From Sciurus carolinensis (Eukaryota > Chordata > Mammalia > Rodentia > Sciuridae), in assembly GCF_902686445.1 (NCBI RefSeq), contig NC_062222.1, positions 38,873,792-38,937,791 on the forward strand: 64,000 nucleotides of DNA, read 5' to 3'. Under the pieces are notes generated by a model. That model ran no database searches. It was not told the origin of the DNA and was given only the letters and a program-made list of their open reading frames with translations. Positions within the stretch are counted from its first letter, which is position 1. The number at the start of each line of letters is the position of its first letter. Both the position numbers and the translations under genes were made by a program. This document shows, piece after piece, positions 59,794 to 64,000 of the stretch.

Positions 59794-61239
59794 TGCTTTT
59801 AAATAGAGTTTTCATTGTAAGCATCATTGATAGATTGATACTACAGAAGAAGTTAAGTCATCTCTATACAAGACTATCTTCTAGTCACATACAGCTCTGT
59901 TCACAGTACTATTGCACTTTTTCAGAAGGCAAAATGTTTGGGTTTTTTTTTTTTTTTTTTTGTACCCAAGGGTATTTCTACTTATTTAACCCTACTTATT
60001 GTTCACACTAGTTACCCCATATTGCTTTGTTGTTTGTGACCAACTTGTTTTGGTGTTGAATTAATGAGATGAAATCTGATAGCCTTTGGGAGATATTCAG
60101 AGGAGTGAGATCTGAAATAGTTATTGCTGAACTGGGAAAAATGAAATTTTAGGAGATTATGTGGATGTTAGGCTGCAGTATTCCTAGTTAAATTCTTCCT
60201 GTTTGGCCTGGACACATGATTTGACTTTTACTCTGTGCCTGGTGGTACATACTTATTATATTCTTTTTCTGGCTTCTATATGATGAACCACTGTTGTTGA
60301 GAAGTGTCTATGACCATTTATCTCCATGTTCCTTTGGTATTTGTTTTATTTCCTTAAGAGTAAACAACTAATTTGTGAGCTTAATGTGAAAACATAGTTG
60401 CTTAGAATTTTTCTTGTACCGTAACACAATTAACTGTATTTAATGAATTCCCATGACCTTGGAGAGTATATTTTTCTCTAATTTGGCACCCATCAGGAAT
60501 AGAAAGACTCCTACAAACTATTGTATCCATAAGGAGCAGTTTGAATATAACCAACTAGACAGATGTTTCATAAGCATGGTTTCCTTAATAAAATATGGTC
60601 TGTGGTGTGTCAAATATTATAGGACTTGAAAAATACCCCAAATACAGAAGCTTCATTGAACTGAAGTGCATGTGTGTCATTGCTCGTCAACAGACTGTAA
60701 CAACTTGTGTATTCTTTCACCCTGCTATATGCCTAATAAACAAAAATGTATGAGGGATAAAAAGTTCTGATTTGTCAAACAAAATGTGTGCTGTGAATTG
60801 CAATATCTTTGGGAGTTAAAACTGCATTTTTATATGTAATTTAAATGAAAAAAAATTAGAATTTTGGAGAGGATGTCTAAATACATGTATATAAGTTTTA
60901 TTAAAATATGCATTTTTAAGCATAAAATACTTTCCAAATGTTGAAATTATTATTAAACTCTTAAAAATAAATTAGTACAGCTCATGAAAATTTGCACCAC
61001 AATCTCTTGAGTAGTTATTAGATTTTAGTGCTAAATGTTCCAGGATATCTTCTCAGATGCAATAAAACAATATCTGCTGTTTTGGTCTATTTTGCTTTTC
61101 ACTGGGGTGGGGGGAGGAGGATGAGATTTATATATACCATTAATCCCTCACTATCCTTATTTTAATTTTATTTAGTTAAAAATTTTTCAAAGGTATAAGT
61201 AATCAAAATTAATGCATAATGAGGAATCTTGTGTCACAT
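59794..61239. other. Intergenic DNA, no gene seen
   Basis: Contains a T run at 59941-59960 and a G-rich patch near 61104-61117. No gene or named repeat. Confidence 0.5.
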
Positions 61240-61689
61240 AAGTCAGAAGCAATTACTACTATTCTTAACCTTTTTAATTTGCCATACACTAATAACATGT
61301 GATGCTGAACATCTTTTCAAAATCTATTTACCATCTCTGTTTTTTTGGTGAGATGTTTATTCAACTATTTTGCCCATTTTTTTAAACAAGGTTTTTTTTT
61401 TTTTTTTTTTTTTCTTACTATTGAGTTTTAAGAATTTTTTTTTTTTTTGTGTGTGTGTGTTTGTGTTTATAGATTATAAATTTCAAGGAATTGGTCCATT
61501 TCATCTAGGTTATAAAATGTGAGATTATTCATAATATTCTAATCTGGGAACACAGACCTATTTATGGAACTATAGTAAATTCCTTTCTTTCCTTTCTGAT
61601 TTTAGCAATTCACATTGTCTTTCTTTTTGCTTAAGTAGCCTGGCTGAAGGCTTATCAACATTACTGATCTTTTAAAAAAACAGCTTTTG
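61240..61689 (-). mobile_element. Old L1 ORF2 fragments
   Basis: Reversed L1 in two pieces. 61240-61400 has 'tgctgaacatcttttcaaa' and 'attttgcccatttt'; 61480-61689 has 'caaggaattggtccatttca', 'gtagcctggctgaaggctta' and 'cagcttttg'. A T-rich and GT-rich patch lies between. The right edge is cut by the plus-strand L1. Confidence 0.82.
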
Positions 61690-62847
61690 GATAAGGGGCA
61701 GCAAGATGGTGGAAAAGAGGGGTTACTTCCCTTGTGGCATGAATCAAGGAAAGCAGACTGGCTACTTTCAACAAGGACCAGCTGGGAGAATAGTGCCTGA
61801 TGAGGAATTTGAAAGGGTGGGAGTGGAGATATCAAGTTCAGAGGCTGTATCAGAGACCAGAAATTGTGGAATCCCCAGATGAAGTAGTGAGCTAAGAACA
61901 GACACATACACCACATGAGTGGAAACAAAAGGAGATTACTGGGTGCAGTCTTCCAACATGAACTGACAATTGCTGGTCCCTGGAAGTGCACTGACTTACA
62001 ATCTCCTCAACCAATTGGCACCCAGCAAAGATACTGCATTATACCTAAGCACTGCCTTCAGCAGTTCTACCTCTAGGAATAACCCTCTTACCTTAGCAAC
62101 CCCAACCATACAGAGCATGGAGCTAATATCAAACTCCAGAAAACCCTTCCTAGCTGTTGAGAATGGAATTGGAGAAATTTTTGAACTCCAATGGGATAAA
62201 TTGTTCAAATTTTCATTGAGATCTCCTTGTTTTATTCTCTGTTACATTTCTACCATTGTTAAAACCAAGTATTTTCCATGCTTCAGTTTATGGAGGACTG
62301 GGATGTCTGAATAGTATAGTATAGTTTTGTTGTTATTCATTCATTTATACTTTTTTCTTTCTATTTTAATTTTTTAAAATTTTTAAAAAATTTTTTCCTT
62401 ATATATCTTTTTCCTCTCACTTATCTGTTTCCCTGGATTTTTCTTCTTTTCTCCTGCTAACAGTCAACCTCTTTTAACTCCTCTTTCATTCTTTCTATAA
62501 TTTTTTACTTCTATCTTCTCTCCTTCTTCCTCATAAACATCACATCCTACACCACTTCTGTTTTTTCTTTGTTCACCATTGGAAATTGTACACCCTTTTG
62601 CAAACTTACTATTTACATTGTAGACAATAATTGAACACATTATTTCTGTTTATTGTGACAAAACTGTGGATACCTTAAAAGATACTATTTGGTTTAAGGC
62701 TGTATGTTGTTTGCATTGGGTGTTGTAATTATTCGTCTTCCCCTTGAAGGTGAAGTATTGGAAACATTCAGAGACACTACAAGTCTACAGAGTATAAACT
62801 GTACTGCTTCATATCCATACTGCTACATGGGCAGACACACAAACAAC

Positions 62848-63810
62848 ATGAAAAAACAAGGGAACAAAGTGCCTCAAATAAGTCAAGAGGCTCAAATAAT
62901 AAAATCCATTGACAACACAGTAGAAGAAATGTCAGAGATGGACTTTAGAATGTACATCGTTATACTGATCCGTGACATAAAGAATCATGTAAGGAGTAAA
63001 ATCATAGATAAAATTCAGGGGTGAATGATCACTTCAATAAAGAAATAGAGATTCTGAAAATAAATCAAGTAGAAATACTCAAAATAAAGGAATCGATAAA
63101 CCAAATTAAAAATTCAATGGAGCACATTACCAACAGACTCAACCATTTGGGAGACAGAACCTAAGGCAATGAAGACAAAATATAAAGTTGGCCATGTAGA
63201 GAAGATGTTAAGAAAACATGAATAGAACATCCAAGAATTATAGTATAGCATGAAAAGACCAAATTTAAAATTCATCAGGATAGACAGAGACACAGAGATA
63301 CAAGCAAAAGAAATGCACAATCTTTTCAATGGAATAATATTAGAAAATTTTCCAAACATGAAGAATGAAATGGAAAATTAAATACAAGAGGCTTAGAGGA
63401 CCACAAATTTACAAAATTACAACAGACCCACACCAAGGCACACTATAATGAAAATGTCTAACATACAAAATAAGGATAGAATTTTAAGGCTGCAAGAGAA
63501 AAGTATCAGATTACGTATAGGTGGAAACCAATTTGAATCTCAGCTGATTTCTCAATTCAGACCCTCAAAGTTAGGAGGTCCTGGAATATACAAAGCTCTG
63601 AAAAAAAATGTATGCCAACCATGAATTCTATATCCAGCAAAATTAAGCTTCAGATTTGGAGATGAAATAAAAACCTGCCATGAGAATCAAAAGTTAAAAG
63701 AATTCACAGTGAGAAAGTCTGCACTACAGAACGTTCTCAAGAAAATGTTCTATGAAGATGAAATGAAAAATAAATTGAAAACTAGCAAAGAAACTATACT
63801 AAAGGAATAG
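62848..63810 (+). pseudogene. L1 ORF1 pseudogene
   Basis: Start taken at ATG 62848-62850, since 'MKKQGNK' resembles other L1 ORF1 N-termini; an upstream in-frame ATG at 62704 falls in 5' UTR. The coiled-coil part runs to a TGA at 63022-63024. Beyond it the RNA-recognition region and the C-terminal domain remain readable in changing frames, for example 'DRILRLQEKSIRLRIGGNQ' (about 63475-63530) and 'EIKTCHENQKLKEFTVRKS' (about 63665-63720), ending at about 63810. ORF1p would bind L1 RNA as a trimer; this copy cannot make it. Confidence 0.82.
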
Positions 63811-63887
63811 TCAATCTAGGAGAAACTAATTCAAATTAAAAACCAGAAAAAGCCCAAGTGACCAGGAATATAAATCACAACTGAATA

Positions 63888-64000
63888 ATAACCTTGAGTG
63901 TTAATGGCCTAAACTCATTATTCAAAAGACATAGATTGGCAGATTGAATTAAAAAACAAGAACCAAAAATATGCTGTCTCCAAGACACTCAACTCATAGG
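63888..64000 (+). pseudogene. L1 ORF2 endonuclease start, broken
   Basis: Reads 'ITLSVNGLNSLFKRHRLAD' and then TGA (63945-63947) where L1 has Trp, followed by 'IKKQEPKYAVSKT'. The first Asn of the endonuclease ('VNGLN') is present. Cut off by the window end. Confidence 0.85.

Larger units (their letters stand above)
61690..64000 (+). mobile_element. L1 with 5' UTR, ORF1 and start of ORF2 (runs off window)
   Basis: Begins near GGGGCAGCAAGATGGTGG, an L1 5'-end signature, then about 1.1 kb of 5' UTR, ORF1, a short spacer and the endonuclease start of ORF2. Several stops in ORF1 and ORF2 make it inactive. Long because not 5'-truncated. The remainder lies beyond 64000. Confidence 0.85.

Noticed and set aside
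61602..62314. Frames of 114-129 codons on both strands
   Set aside because: Fall in reversed L1 and L1 5' UTR; overlapping on opposite strands with no domain.
1..64000. Host gene exons, operons, phage or plasmid systems, mitochondrial insertions
   Set aside because: No spliced exon series with conserved protein, no prokaryotic gene organisation and no mitochondrial gene sequence was seen.

Overview
This window is nuclear DNA from a mammal, most likely a squirrel-family rodent (Sciuridae: ground squirrel, marmot or similar). The evidence is the repeat content. There are ID-type tRNA-derived SINEs, composite 7SL/ID SINEs of the kind described in squirrels (MEN / B1-dID type), a rodent-like L1 family, MIR, MER2-type DNA transposon and several endogenous retrovirus LTR families. 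The DNA is AT-rich and CpG-poor. I see no intact host protein-coding gene, exon series or RNA gene. It reads as a gene desert or the inside of a very large intron. The longest open frames are fragments of L1 ORF2.

Layout. 0-9.5 kb: mostly unclassified AT-rich DNA with two MIRs, a short L1 3' end with a 17-bp target-site duplication (TSD), a candidate LTR split by a SINE, and a solo LTR at 7.6-8.1 kb. 9.5-18.5 kb: a nested stack on the minus strand. An old, nearly full-length L1 was split by an ID SINE. A younger 5'-truncated L1 with a well preserved reverse transcriptase region later landed in that SINE's tail. 18.6-21.4 kb: an LTR-like insertion, a composite SINE and a solo LTR. 21.4-31 kb: simple repeats, L1 and LTR remnants, a MER2-type element and a MaLR-like LTR. 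31.0-32.7 kb: a full-length processed pseudogene of EEF1A1. 33.0-33.4 kb: a solo LTR with two 57-bp repeats. 34-52 kb: sparse SINEs, an L1 3' end, a MaLR-like solo LTR, MIRs and long unclassified stretches. 52.7-58.5 kb: a degenerate, gene-less ERV-like element on the minus strand, whose left LTR appears to stop at its poly(A) site and run into an A-tail. 59.0-59.5 kb: a solo LTR of the same family as the 7.6-kb one, inverted. 61.2-64 kb: an old minus-strand L1 piece abutting the 5' end of a plus-strand L1 that runs off the window.

Nothing here works together as a pathway. The content is the history of mobile-element insertion. I found no convincing undescribed functional system. The items most worth a second look are the ERV copy ending in a poly(A) tail, the three-layer nest, the inverted LTR pair, the telomere-like tract in the L1 3' UTR, a tail-less SINE with a clean TSD, and two small motif clusters that could be regulatory. 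All family names come from recognising consensus-like sequence by eye; a RepeatMasker run would be the direct test.
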